Part shown: piece after piece, positions 38,628 to 47,716 of the stretch
Numbering within the stretch: the stretch's first letter is position 1
Layout of the letters: every line of letters starts with the position of its first letter
Assembly: GCF_900086705.1 (NCBI RefSeq)
Contig: NZ_LT575483.1
Span: forward strand, 559,166-623,165
Direction: 5' to 3'
Source: Massilibacillus massiliensis
GTDB lineage: Bacteria > Bacillota > Negativicutes > FLKF01
DNA length: 64,000 nucleotides
The notes under the pieces: model-generated
The model's database searches: none
What the model saw: only the letters and a program-made list of their open reading frames with translations
What the model was told of the DNA's origin: nothing
Translations under genes and position numbers: made by a program

Positions 38628-38663
38628 AAATAGGCTGCTTGCAAACGTGCAAGCAGCCTATTT
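38628..38663. terminator. Bidirectional terminator between the CNNM gene and lrgB
   Basis: A perfect 16-bp stem (38628-38643 with 38648-38663; core TAGGCTGCTTGCA) has A-rich left and T-rich right flanks and separates two convergent genes. Confidence 0.92.
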
Positions 38664-38682
38664 ATTTATGTTGCATACCTAT

Positions 38683-39369
38683 TTAAATAAACATCACCAA
38701 AACAACCGAAACCATACCAGCTACCCCGACAGCAATTCCTGCTAAAGCAGCTTCTGTTTCACCAAGTTCTACCGCCTTCGCGCTACCTAATGCATGACTT
38801 GCCGTACCAATCGCAATTCCTGCGGCTACGCTATTATTAATACGAAAAATTTTAATTAACGATGGAATCAAGATACTTCCTAAGATTCCTGTCATAATCA
38901 CCGCAGCTACCGTCAATGCCGGAATACCGCCAAGTGTATTCGATATCTCTATTGCAATCGGTGTCGTAGTTGATTTTGGCAGCATCGACATCGCGATTTG
39001 ATCGCTGATCCCTGCTAACTTACAAAGAATATAAATACTTGACATGCTAACAATAGAACCTACTACTGTACCAATCGCAATTGGTACGATATTTTTTTTA
39101 ATCGTCTTTCTTTGATTGTACATCGGAATCGCCAGCATAATAGTTGCCGGGCATAATAACATATTAATAATCGAACCGCCTTTATTAAAGGTCTCTAAAG
39201 AAATATGAAATGTTTGTAAAACTGCAATAATCAGTACAATTGCAATAAATAGCGGATTCAGGACTTGGATTTTAGTTTTCCGATGAATATATAAGCCAAT
39301 CTGATAAGCTGTAATACATAAAGCAATCATCGTAATCGGATTATCAAATATTTCTATCATTTTTATCAT
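38683..39369 (-). CDS. lrgB: LrgB family membrane protein (CidB/LrgB, antiholin-associated)
   Basis: The 228-residue protein has about 7 membrane segments and the LrgB pattern LLCPATIMLAIPMYNQR, SMLPKSTTTPIAIEIS and GIAIGTASHALGSAKAVELGE. LrgAB/CidAB proteins affect autolysis and transport of small organic acids such as pyruvate. It overlaps lrgA by 26 bp, so the two are translationally coupled. Confidence 0.93.
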   Translation of the reverse strand: MIKMIEIFDNPITMIALCITAYQIGLYIHRKTKIQVLNPLFIAIVLIIAVLQTFHISLETFNKGGSIINMLLCPATIMLAIPMYNQRKTIKKNIVPIAIGTVVGSIVSMSSIYILCKLAGISDQIAMSMLPKSTTTPIAIEISNTLGGIPALTVAAVIMTGILGSILIPSLIKIFRINNSVAAGIAIGTASHALGSAKAVELGETEAALAGIAVGVAGMVSVVLVMFI

Positions 39370-39727
39370 TCTTTCTCATTTTGTTTTGTAAAACAATTGC
39401 ATATTTGACAGACAAACCCGTAATCGCAAATGTTATCAAGGTTGTAACGAATACAATCAATGCAAATTGAATCAAAATATTTTCAATCAACTGATACTTA
39501 CCTAAAATAGATACCCCCGCAGCAATAAAGAAAAATCCCATATTTTTTAAGAAGAAATTTGATATTTCTTCAATATGTTTTATTTTGATAATCTTCGTTA
39601 AAAGTAAAATAAGTAAAATGACGATGCCTATAATACTTACCGGCACTGGAAATGCAATATTTCTAGCCAATACATCAGAAGCAGTTACAAGTAAAAATAC
39701 AATTCCTATTTGAAGTAATATATTCAT
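39344..39727 (-). CDS. lrgA: CidA/LrgA family holin-like protein
   Basis: The 127-residue protein has four membrane helices and the family motif FPVPVSIIGIVILLILL followed by FFFIAAGVSIL. It partners LrgB in the membrane. AAAGGGGGTG precedes ATG, and a good promoter lies about 40-65 bases upstream. No LytTR or LysR regulator of the lrg/cid type is adjacent. Confidence 0.93.
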   Translation of the reverse strand: MNILLQIGIVFLLVTASDVLARNIAFPVPVSIIGIVILLILLLTKIIKIKHIEEISNFFLKNMGFFFIAAGVSILGKYQLIENILIQFALIVFVTTLITFAITGLSVKYAIVLQNKMRKNDKNDRNI

Positions 39728-39765
39728 ATAAATGCACCCCCTTTTAAATTACTGTAATGATGTAA

Positions 39766-39794
39766 ATGATAGTCCTGAAATAATGTAATGTCAA
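39766..39794 (-). promoter_or_regulatory. lrgAB promoter
   Basis: On the minus strand TTGACA (39789-39794) and TATCAT (39766-39771) are separated by 17 bases, 39 bases upstream of the lrgA start codon. Confidence 0.75.
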
Positions 39795-39879
39795 TACACA
39801 ATTGATCATTATAGACATATTTCATCAATATTCCACACCACTATAATGAAAAAGAGAGATTCTTGTAATTTCCACATTC

Positions 39880-40665
39880 TTACATGTATGTAGGATTTAA
39901 AACTGCCCATTTTTCTAAACTGATAAAGATGAGCAGTACCATAATTTCGCAAATTTCATTGCCTGCTCCTAAAGTATCACCCGTCATCCCACCAATTTGT
40001 GCAAGAATCATTTTTTTATAACTAAAAATAAGCGCCAAATTACATCCCATTACCATAAAAAAAATACGTAAACTTTTATCTCCAGCACCGAAATATAAAA
40101 TAAGCCAAACCATAAAACTACAAACTAAAAATGTAAGAAAAATATTTTTTATTGTTACACGATTAATAAAAAGACTGCCTAACCCCTTATTCGATCTTGC
40201 GTAGGGCGAATGCATTAAAATCGTTATCATTGTACGTGAAATCAACGGTGCCAAGACAAGAGCCAGCATCACGTAGCCGCCACTCATCTGCGCTAAGCAA
40301 ACTGCCCGTATCATAAAATCAAAAACAATCGCACACGCACCATTGGTGCCTATGCGACTATCCTTCATGATCTCCAAAACCCGCTCCTTATTTCGTCCAG
40401 AAAAAATGCCATCACAAGTATCCGCAAGCCCATCTACATGAAAAGCACCTGTTAGACAAGTATTGCATAAAATAACCATAATCGCGGCAACTTGACTGGG
40501 AAGTAGCCATAGGAAGAAACTATAACAAACTACATTTATACAACCAATTATGACTCCAACAACCGGTAAATATAAAATCGCCTCACCAAAAACTGTTTCA
40601 TCTATATCCATCCGCTTATCAATTGGTATTCGAGTAAAAAACTGTAACATCAATAATAATTTCAT
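39880..40665 (-). CDS. cobS: Adenosylcobinamide-GDP ribazoletransferase (cobalamin synthase)
   Basis: CobS joins adenosylcobinamide-GDP with alpha-ribazole to make adenosylcobalamin in the membrane. The 261-residue protein has about 6-7 membrane segments and the conserved TGAFHVDGLADTCDGIFSGR motif. AGGTGAAGG precedes ATG. It is the last gene of the ethanolamine cluster, fitting the need of EutBC for adenosylcobalamin. Confidence 0.95.
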   Translation of the reverse strand: MKLLLMLQFFTRIPIDKRMDIDETVFGEAILYLPVVGVIIGCINVVCYSFFLWLLPSQVAAIMVILCNTCLTGAFHVDGLADTCDGIFSGRNKERVLEIMKDSRIGTNGACAIVFDFMIRAVCLAQMSGGYVMLALVLAPLISRTMITILMHSPYARSNKGLGSLFINRVTIKNIFLTFLVCSFMVWLILYFGAGDKSLRIFFMVMGCNLALIFSYKKMILAQIGGMTGDTLGAGNEICEIMVLLIFISLEKWAVLNPTYM

Positions 40666-40683
40666 CGACCTTCACCTGTAATT

Positions 40684-41712
40684 TTATAATGCTTCTAATT
40701 TATTTCCAATGATTTTATGATCAAACTCCGACAGCTTACTTACATGCCAAACTGCATGCAGCATCGTCCTCAACATCACAACCATGAAAACTGCACCTGT
40801 CCCTTCTCCCAACGCCATATCCGCACGAATCGGTACATCCTTGTATTCTATATTTCCTAGAGATAAGGCATATTCCATGCCTGGCTCTCTCGATATATGC
40901 GAAGGAATGGCATAGGCTTGCACACTCTTATCCATATTTACAGCACAAGCATAGGCCACTGCCGTGATAAATCCATCGATCACAAACGGAACTTTTTGCT
41001 TTGCACATGCTAACATCCCAGCATAAATTGCTACAAGATCAAATCCACCTACACAGCGTAAAATATCTTCTACCGTTTGCATTTTAAAACGATGCAGTTC
41101 TACGCCAACGCGAACTACCTCGCGTTTACGTTTTATCACCTCAGGATTTTGTTGATTTGCTCCATAACCGACAATAAATTCCGGCTGAATATCCGTCAAA
41201 GCGTGTAAAACCGCAGAAGAAGTCGTTGTATTACCAATTCCCATTTCTCCAAAAGAAATTAGATTATATCCTTCCTCGGCGGCCTGTTTTACCATATCTT
41301 CTCCGGCCTGAAAAGCCTTTAGAAATTCTTGACGATCCATTGCTTCTGTCTTCAAAAAATTTTTAGTGCCCATTCGCGCTTTATAATTGACGCCTACAGC
41401 TTCTAATTGATTCACGCCTACATCAATGACCTTATATGGAATCTGATTGCTTTTGCAAAAGCAACTAATCGTTGCGCAGCCATCTATCATATTTTTTGCC
41501 TGTAAATACGTAATTTCGGGCGATTGTTTCACCACAGCTTCCTCCGTTACGCCATTATCTGCCGCAAAAATAAGATGAAAAGGCCTTACTTCCTGATAAA
41601 AAACGCCCCACCCCAAAAAGACTTTTTTCATATATTTTTCTAATAGCCCTAAACTATTATGTGGTTTTGCCATATGATCAATTACAGCATTGACCTGCTG
41701 TGAAAAATCCAT
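40684..41712 (-). CDS. cobT: Nicotinate-nucleotide-dimethylbenzimidazole phosphoribosyltransferase (CobT)
   Basis: CobT activates the lower ligand base of B12 to its alpha-ribazole phosphate. The 342-residue protein has FAADNGVTEEAVVKQSPEIT, the GEMGIGNTTTSSAVL motif near residue 165 and the catalytic glutamate region DMALGEGTGA near 305. AAGGGGG precedes ATG. It lies between eutC and cobS in one transcript. Confidence 0.96.
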   Translation of the reverse strand: MDFSQQVNAVIDHMAKPHNSLGLLEKYMKKVFLGWGVFYQEVRPFHLIFAADNGVTEEAVVKQSPEITYLQAKNMIDGCATISCFCKSNQIPYKVIDVGVNQLEAVGVNYKARMGTKNFLKTEAMDRQEFLKAFQAGEDMVKQAAEEGYNLISFGEMGIGNTTTSSAVLHALTDIQPEFIVGYGANQQNPEVIKRKREVVRVGVELHRFKMQTVEDILRCVGGFDLVAIYAGMLACAKQKVPFVIDGFITAVAYACAVNMDKSVQAYAIPSHISREPGMEYALSLGNIEYKDVPIRADMALGEGTGAVFMVVMLRTMLHAVWHVSKLSEFDHKIIGNKLEAL

Positions 41713-41743
41713 CTCAGTGCCCCCTTACATTAAAATGAAACGT

Positions 41744-42511
41744 TTATAGTTTCAATTCAACACCACTTTTTTTCTCTCTCATCAAAATTTCGACTAAATT
41801 TACAATCTGCGCACCAGCCTCCACTGCCGGTATTCCGTTTTTATGGATATTAGACACAATCGTTCTTTGAGATTCCGGCTTTGTTGTACTAGATTCATAA
41901 GCCATATAGGCACTCATACTCTCGCCCGTTGCTAGTCCCGGTCTTTCTCCAACCAATAGAATCGTTACCTTGACATTTAAAGCTTCACTGATTTTATCCA
42001 TAGTGGCAACCCTGCTGTATTTTACAAAAATCGGTGTTCCTACACGATATCCTTTAGCGCGCAAGCCATCTACAAGCATAGGATACATATCAATTAAATT
42101 AGCATTAATTGCACAAGAACTCAGTCCATCCGCTGCAATAATTTGCACATCCGGATCATGCAGACAATTTTCTCTAATCCGATTTATTGTTGCTTTAGAA
42201 AACACTCTTCCCAAATCGGGTCTTCTGATATATTCTTCTTTATCCTTCACCAAAGTTTGTACCTTTAAAAATTGAAAGTGATCTATCAATTTTTCATCCA
42301 CGTTGGACCAAACCGCATCCATAGCAATTGCATGGTCTGCTCTAAATCTTAATAAAGTTTCTGTTTTAAAACGACTTCCAGCCCTGCCTACACAGATTCT
42401 TGCATTGGTTGTCTTTTTTAAACGAATACAGCTTTCTTTATCCTTGGGATTCTCGATGGTAACCCTGCCCGTATAGTCAATTTCTGAAATATCTTTTAAC
42501 ATTTCATTCAT
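41744..42511 (-). CDS. eutC: Ethanolamine ammonia-lyase small subunit
   Basis: EutC with EutB converts ethanolamine to acetaldehyde and ammonia with adenosylcobalamin. The 255-residue protein has ARICVGRAGSRFKTETLLRFRADHA, IIAADGLSSCAIN and LLVGERPGLATGESMSAYM. A frame runs upstream to 42661, but ATG at 42511 has TAGGAGTG directly ahead and is 13 bp past the eutB stop, so I use it. It is shorter than many EutC proteins at the N-terminus, which is variable. Confidence 0.95.
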   Translation of the reverse strand: MNEMLKDISEIDYTGRVTIENPKDKESCIRLKKTTNARICVGRAGSRFKTETLLRFRADHAIAMDAVWSNVDEKLIDHFQFLKVQTLVKDKEEYIRRPDLGRVFSKATINRIRENCLHDPDVQIIAADGLSSCAINANLIDMYPMLVDGLRAKGYRVGTPIFVKYSRVATMDKISEALNVKVTILLVGERPGLATGESMSAYMAYESSTTKPESQRTIVSNIHKNGIPAVEAGAQIVNLVEILMREKKSGVELKL

Positions 42512-42524
42512 TCGATTTTCACTC

Positions 42525-43883
42525 CTAAACTGTAAAAATGGAAGGATCTCCAGCTCTTTCTGTAAGTTTTCCATTCTGCAAGATCCCCAATTCTTCCATT
42601 CTCTGATTAAATTTCTTGATTGGTTTTTTGCCGCTGATTTCTCGCAACGCAGCAACATCATGATAGCTGGTCGTCTGGTACATCAGCATAACATCATCAC
42701 CACCGGGAATTCCCATGATATAGCTGCAATCCGCAGCGTTAAGCATCAAAGCTAGATTCTCCAAATCATTTTGATCAGCTTTCATATGATTGGTATAACA
42801 CACATCCACTCCCATAGGCAGTCCAGTTAATTTTCCCATGAAATGATCCTCTAACCCCGCACGAATCATTTGACGACCATCATATAAATATTCCGGGCCA
42901 ATAAAACCTACTACCGTATTCACTAAAAAAGGTTGATAACGCCTTGCCAATCCATAACACCTTGCCTCCATTGTCAATTGATCCGCTCCATGATGTCCAT
43001 CAGAAGATAATGCAGACCCCTGACCTGTTTCAAAATACATAAAATTAGGTCCTCTAGAACTTTTCTTCTCCTGCATGAGTGCGTAAGCCTCATCCATAAG
43101 CTCTACTGTAATCCCAAAAGCGATATTTGCCACTTGTGAACCAGCTAAACTCTGAAACATCAAATCCATAGGAACACCTTTTCGTAAAACTTCCATTTGC
43201 GTCGTAACATGCGCTAATACACAGTTCTGTGTTGGAATATCCCATTTCACCATAAACTCTTTAAAACTATTTAAAACAGCAGAAATACTTTCTATACTGT
43301 CAATTGCAGGGTTTAGTCCTATAACAGCATCACCAATCCCATAGCTGATTCCCTCCATCGTCGATGCCATAATACCCGCTAAATCATCCGTTGCATGATT
43401 AGGCTGTAACCGCGCGGACAAAGTATCTTTTTCACCAATGGTCGTATTACAAGTAGCCAAATTATGCATCTTTTTTGCCGCATACACCAAATCCATATTG
43501 CTCATTAATTTCGTAACACCAGCTACCATTTCAGCGGTCAAGCCCTCTTGTACTGCAGTTATCTCATTTTCACTTGCTTTTAATATAAATTCTCTAAACT
43601 CACCTACCGTCATTGCTTTAACCTGTTGAAAAGCAGCCTGATTTATCCCATCTTGATTCGCTCTGGTAACTTCATCCATCTCATAGGGGACAACCGGATG
43701 ATTTCGTAAATCTTCCAGCGTCAATTCCGATAATACAGCTTTCGCTGCTATTCTTTCTACGGTATCCTTTGCTGCAACCCCCGCTAAGACATCTCCCGAT
43801 TTTTCTTCATTTGCCTTTGCCAAAACTTCCTTTATATCTTTGAATGTATAAGTTTTACCAAATAATCTAGTTTTTAAAATCAC
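42525..43883 (-). CDS. eutB: Ethanolamine ammonia-lyase large subunit
   Basis: EutB carries the active site of the B12-dependent lyase. The 452-residue protein has the expected N-terminus LKTRLFGKTYTFKDIKEVLA, IGDAVIGLNPAIDSIES, GPNFMYFETGQGSALSSDGHHGADQ and GIPGGDDVMLMYQTTSYHD. I prefer GTG at 43883, seven bases after TAGGTG; the GTG at 43892 overlaps that site. Length matches the family. Confidence 0.97.
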   Translation of the reverse strand: MILKTRLFGKTYTFKDIKEVLAKANEEKSGDVLAGVAAKDTVERIAAKAVLSELTLEDLRNHPVVPYEMDEVTRANQDGINQAAFQQVKAMTVGEFREFILKASENEITAVQEGLTAEMVAGVTKLMSNMDLVYAAKKMHNLATCNTTIGEKDTLSARLQPNHATDDLAGIMASTMEGISYGIGDAVIGLNPAIDSIESISAVLNSFKEFMVKWDIPTQNCVLAHVTTQMEVLRKGVPMDLMFQSLAGSQVANIAFGITVELMDEAYALMQEKKSSRGPNFMYFETGQGSALSSDGHHGADQLTMEARCYGLARRYQPFLVNTVVGFIGPEYLYDGRQMIRAGLEDHFMGKLTGLPMGVDVCYTNHMKADQNDLENLALMLNAADCSYIMGIPGGDDVMLMYQTTSYHDVAALREISGKKPIKKFNQRMEELGILQNGKLTERAGDPSIFTV

Positions 43884-43909
43884 GCGATTCACCTACTCTT
43901 TTCTAAGCC

Positions 43910-45301
43910 TTAACTTTTAAATAGCAATGTTTTTATAACAACAGGAACAATGCCTGTAATAGATTGACCGATATCAACATAATCACCATTATCAACTTTA
44001 ATTCGATCTATACAAATAATCCGCTTTTTTTCAAAAACTGCCTGACCAATCATCATGCCCAGCGCCTTTGCAAAATCGTATTCCACAATCACAATAATCG
44101 GGTGATGATTTTCTCGCAATCCCTGTACAATTGCCTGCGCCATCGCCTTAACTTCCAAATACGTTGGGGACTTGGGTCCGGAAAATGCGATTGCAACGGG
44201 AATATCTTCATACAACCTTACTTTCTTTTCAATCCTACTCTGCATATTTTCCATAGTTGTAAGTTTGATGATCGGAATATTTTTAAGCGGCAAAAGCGCT
44301 TGATCAAATACGATCGTACTGCCGCTGATTTTGACAGAATAACTTCCAGCACCGATCACTGTAGCTCTTATTTTTTCTTTAGGCTCTAATAACTTATTTG
44401 GCTGCCTAGAAAAAACTTTTCGAATCGAATATCCCAGTAAAGGGCCAATATCACCAAAGCGAATGACTTCTTCCATACTGCAAATTTCAATATCATGATA
44501 TATAAATTCTGCTACACCGCCCGAAAACATGATAAATTTTGCTGGAATTCCTTTATGCCGATGAAAAATAAAAAATTGTTCCAACGCTTTAGACAATTTT
44601 TTATTTTCATTGGTTTGCAGAAACATTTCTGCAAAAACATCGGTTAATTTCTTTAGCTCTACGAGTTCCGCTTTTCTTCCAACTGCTAAATTCAAATCTA
44701 ATTGACGCACCAAATGACTTATCTTATCTGAAATATATTGAATTACACCTTGCGCATCAATTCGGATCAACCTGCCGCCAATATCCAACGCAAATGCATC
44801 CACCACTTCGCCATCCCAAAACACCGCGGCGTTCGTCGTTCCGCCTCCAATATCAAAATTAATAACATATTCCGTGACTTTTTTTGATGCGTCACCAGCA
44901 CCTGCTCCATATCCTGCTAAAATAGCTTCTAAATCAGGGCCAGCGGTCGCTACAACAAAGTCACCAGCAAAATCAGATAAAGCGTTTAGCACTTCTCGTG
45001 CATTATCTTTACGTGCAGTTTCACCTGTAATGATAATGGCGCCTATCGATATTTTCTGTTTTTCTATCTGCGCCCGTTCATATTCACATCGAATAATATC
45101 TTGTAAATCTTTTAAATTGATCTTACAACTTGATAATAACGGCGTGAAATAAATCTTACTTTTATAAACTATATTTTTATCCACAATTTTTACTTCTGGA
45201 ATCGTTGAAGTAACTGCACTTTCTATCACAATTTCACTAAAAATCACCTGAGTCGTCGTAGTTCCAATATCGATTCCAACACTCAACATTTGATTTTTCA
45301 T
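43910..45301 (-). CDS. eutA: Ethanolamine ammonia-lyase reactivating factor EutA
   Basis: EutA is an ATP-dependent chaperone that replaces damaged cobalamin in EutBC. The 463-residue protein has actin-like ATPase motifs: VGIDIGTTTTQVIFSEI at the start and NFDIGGGTTNAAVFWDG near 150. GGAAGGAAT precedes ATG. It is 17-26 bp upstream of eutB. Confidence 0.95.
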   Translation of the reverse strand: MKNQMLSVGIDIGTTTTQVIFSEIVIESAVTSTIPEVKIVDKNIVYKSKIYFTPLLSSCKINLKDLQDIIRCEYERAQIEKQKISIGAIIITGETARKDNAREVLNALSDFAGDFVVATAGPDLEAILAGYGAGAGDASKKVTEYVINFDIGGGTTNAAVFWDGEVVDAFALDIGGRLIRIDAQGVIQYISDKISHLVRQLDLNLAVGRKAELVELKKLTDVFAEMFLQTNENKKLSKALEQFFIFHRHKGIPAKFIMFSGGVAEFIYHDIEICSMEEVIRFGDIGPLLGYSIRKVFSRQPNKLLEPKEKIRATVIGAGSYSVKISGSTIVFDQALLPLKNIPIIKLTTMENMQSRIEKKVRLYEDIPVAIAFSGPKSPTYLEVKAMAQAIVQGLRENHHPIIVIVEYDFAKALGMMIGQAVFEKKRIICIDRIKVDNGDYVDIGQSITGIVPVVIKTLLFKS

Positions 45302-45318
45302 TTCTTATTCCTTCCACT

Positions 45319-45337
45319 TGCAGCCTTTTTGGCTGCA
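45319..45337. other. Small hairpin in the eat-eutA gap
   Basis: TGCAGCC/GGCTGCA with a 5-base loop. The CAGCC arm can pair alternatively with GGCTG about 20 bases away in the same transcript, so two structures compete just ahead of the eutA ribosome site. No T run follows, so a simple terminator is unlikely. Confidence 0.4.
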
Positions 45338-45399
45338 GCTATGTTGCCAGCCAAAGCCATACAACATAGCCACTGCCCAAAGATAAGTACGTATATGCT

Positions 45400-46794
45400 T
45401 TATTCTTTATCCAGTTCTTCAAGAACACCGAATTCTTCTTTAAATGGACGAATATTTTTATTGCCCCAAATGAAGTAGTACACAATTGATATAGCATAAA
45501 CCCCCAATACATATGGCAGAATACTGCTGGATGCGTAGATCAAGCTACCTAAACAGAAGATTGCAATCAACAAACTAATGGTCGGTACGATTGGATAAGA
45601 AACTTTAAATGGACGTTTTAACTCTGGTTCCTTTACACGCAATACAAACAAGCTTATCAAGCTAATAATATACATCGTAACCGAACCAAAAACTGAAATC
45701 GTGATCACGACATCTGTCAAGCCAGTTAAAGCAGCACCTAAGCCGATAATGCCCGGTAAAATAAGTGCCCATACAGGTGTGTGATGTTTCGGATCAATAT
45801 AAGCTAAAAACTTAGGCAAATACCCTGTCCGTGCCATTGCGTATGCTTGACGAGAATACCCAACGATAATTCCATGCAAAGAAGCAACAAGACCAAACAA
45901 GCCGATACAGCTCATTAACGTAACCGGGAAAGATCCTTCCCCAAAAATAGAACTCAGCGCCATCGGCAACGGAAAATCAACAGCTTCAATTGTCTTGACA
46001 TCCGTAATTCCTGCTGTTAAAAATAAGGTTAAAAAGGCCATGACCATTAAAGTGCCCATACCACTTAAAAAACCAACTGAAATATCCTTTTGCGGATTCA
46101 CCATTTCTTCAGCACTCATAGCACCACCTTCAATTGCTAAATAGAACCAAATTGCAAACGGAATCGCTGCCATAACACCATCAAACCCATTCGGAAGGAG
46201 CGGTGTCGTTAAAACGCGCGACATTTCAAAGTGTGGTAATGCCATAGCCCAATAAAGGACTAAACCAGCCAACGCTACGATTGTTACAACCAATTCAAAC
46301 GTAGCAGATACCTTCATCCCCCAATAATTGATAAAAATAAATAATAAAAATGCAATCACAGTTGCCGGCATAACATCTATCGCTGGAAAAATAGCATGAA
46401 TATACCCGCCAACCGCTAAGGCAATCGCCGGCGGAGCAAAAATAAATTCAATAAGGCAACTGATACCATTCATATAACCGCCAAATTTCCCCAAAGCACG
46501 ACGTGCATAAGCAGATGGACCTCCGGCATGTGGAATTGCCGTTGCCAATTCCGAATAAGACAAAATGAACGTAACATAGAAAATAGTCACTGGTACTAAT
46601 GCGATAGCTAATCCCATAACTCCGCCGGCCGAAAAACCATAACTCCAACCAAAATAATTACCGGATATAACAAGCCCAACAGCCAATGCCCATAAATGAA
46701 TGGGTTTCAAAACACGAGAAAGATTTGCCTCTTTATCTGTTTGTTTAGAATTGTTTTGCATATCAATTTTTGTTTCAACTTTACCAATTTCCAT
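45400..46794 (-). CDS. eat: Ethanolamine permease (APC family, Eat)
   Basis: The 464-residue protein has about 12 membrane segments and is typical of the Eat branch of APC transporters: VLKPIHLWALAVGLVISGNYFGWSYGF start, PHAGGPSAYARRALGKFGGY after segment 2 and AIEGGAMSAEEMVNPQKD. It brings ethanolamine into the cell for EutBC. AAGGGGG lies about 11 bases before ATG. Two tandem terminator structures precede it, so its expression likely needs EutV antitermination. Confidence 0.93.
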   Translation of the reverse strand: MEIGKVETKIDMQNNSKQTDKEANLSRVLKPIHLWALAVGLVISGNYFGWSYGFSAGGVMGLAIALVPVTIFYVTFILSYSELATAIPHAGGPSAYARRALGKFGGYMNGISCLIEFIFAPPAIALAVGGYIHAIFPAIDVMPATVIAFLLFIFINYWGMKVSATFELVVTIVALAGLVLYWAMALPHFEMSRVLTTPLLPNGFDGVMAAIPFAIWFYLAIEGGAMSAEEMVNPQKDISVGFLSGMGTLMVMAFLTLFLTAGITDVKTIEAVDFPLPMALSSIFGEGSFPVTLMSCIGLFGLVASLHGIIVGYSRQAYAMARTGYLPKFLAYIDPKHHTPVWALILPGIIGLGAALTGLTDVVITISVFGSVTMYIISLISLFVLRVKEPELKRPFKVSYPIVPTISLLIAIFCLGSLIYASSSILPYVLGVYAISIVYYFIWGNKNIRPFKEEFGVLEELDKE

Positions 46795-46838
46795 GCTTTT
46801 ATTTCCCCCTTACAAAATTATCTTTAGACAAAAATAAA

Positions 46839-46888
46839 CGCCTATCATACTCCTTTTCTTTAAAAAGTATAATAGGCGACAGTGCCCA
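46839..46888 (-). promoter_or_regulatory. ANTAR-type antitermination element and terminator ahead of eat
   Basis: On the minus strand a short hairpin TGGGC-ACTGTC-GCCTA (46873-46888) has a six-base loop with A at 1 and G at 4, the signature bound by ANTAR proteins. Its 3' arm overlaps the 5' arm of a 13-bp terminator (46866-46878 with 46839-46851) that ends in TTTATTTTT. The two folds exclude each other. EutV is encoded just upstream. The expected companion hairpin P1 was not identified. Confidence 0.75.
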
Positions 46889-46952
46889 ATGAGATATGAG
46901 ATTTTAACTTCGTGTATCCGCTTAATTTTTTATCCTCACCTCCTAAAAAATA

Positions 46953-47008
46953 AACGCCTAATAAAAATGTTTTAACATAAGTAAACATCTTTATTAGGCG
47001 TTAATGCC
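46953..47008 (-). promoter_or_regulatory. Second terminator/antitermination element downstream of eutV
   Basis: A 20-bp stem with one G-U pair (46983-47002 with 46953-46972), followed by TTATTTTTT, lies upstream of the first element and shares its AACGCCTA arm. A GGC-ATTAAC-GCC hairpin (46997-47008) overlaps the stem in the same way but its loop lacks G at position 4. It may be a plain terminator for eutWV or a diverged ANTAR site. Confidence 0.65.
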
Positions 47009-47039
47009 ATTCTATTCCTTTTTCGTGTACTACAGATCA

Positions 47040-47072
47040 TTATCATAACAATTATTTCTATTGCCATGATAA
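47040..47072 (-). other. Stem-loop downstream of eutV
   Basis: Arms 47040-47052 and 47060-47072 pair over 13 bp with two G-U pairs around a 7-base loop. No T tract follows, so it is not a typical terminator; it could be the P1 partner of the antitermination element at 46997-47008 or stabilise the 3' end. Confidence 0.45.
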
Positions 47073-47120
47073 GTACATTCGCCTTATCTTTAAAAATTCC
47101 TGCTGTGCAGACATACTTTT

Positions 47121-47690
47121 TCATCTGATTTTTTGAACCACTTGCTTCGCAATCGCAGCAAGCGTTGTTTGATGCTGCATTGCCTCTTTCAACAGCCTTT
47201 TATGTGCCTGTTGTGCAGATATCCCTAGGCGATCTTGCACGATAGATCTTGCTTTTGCAATGAGTTTTTGATTTTCTAAATCTTTTTTAATTTTGTCCAA
47301 TTCTTTATGCATCGTACACATATCTTTCCATCGTGCATAGGCAATCTGAATCGTTGCAATGAGATTTTGTTCTGATACAGGCTTGATCACATAACCATAC
47401 ACATGCACATGCTCAGCCCGTTGAATCATTTTTGGCTGGCTACTAGCAGTAACCATGACAACCGGAATATTCAGTCCATGCATGATTTGCGCTGTATCCA
47501 AACCATTTAAGCCCGGCATTGTTATATCCATGATTACCATTTCCGGCTGCATCTGTTTCGCTAAATTTACAGCTTGTGTCCCACTTCCACATTCTCCACA
47601 TACAATATGCCCAGCCTGCTCTACTATTTCTCTAATATCAACGCGTATTAATATCTCATCTTCTACAATTAAAATAGATAATGGTTTCAT
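47121..47690 (-). CDS. eutV: Response regulator with ANTAR RNA-binding domain (EutV)
   Basis: The 189-residue protein has a receiver domain with phospho-acceptor in MVIMDITMPGLNG (near residue 55) and a C-terminal ANTAR domain (QKLIAKARSIVQDRLGISAQQAHKRL, about 137-185). When phosphorylated by EutW it dimerises and binds dual hairpins in mRNA, preventing termination in ethanolamine genes. GGAGGTAGG precedes ATG. Hairpin targets are visible ahead of eutW and eat. Confidence 0.94.
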   Translation of the reverse strand: MKPLSILIVEDEILIRVDIREIVEQAGHIVCGECGSGTQAVNLAKQMQPEMVIMDITMPGLNGLDTAQIMHGLNIPVVMVTASSQPKMIQRAEHVHVYGYVIKPVSEQNLIATIQIAYARWKDMCTMHKELDKIKKDLENQKLIAKARSIVQDRLGISAQQAHKRLLKEAMQHQTTLAAIAKQVVQKIR

Positions 47691-47716
47691 CGTTCCTACC
47701 TCCTACAACTGCTTAT

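Noticed and set aside
40666-42524. Search for a cobalamin riboswitch near cobT, cobS or eutC
   Set aside because: Gaps are only tens of bases and no B12-box-like sequence was seen.
45319-45337. Third ANTAR target ahead of eutA
   Set aside because: The loop is TTTTT/AAAAA, not a hexaloop with A1 and G4, and no terminator follows.
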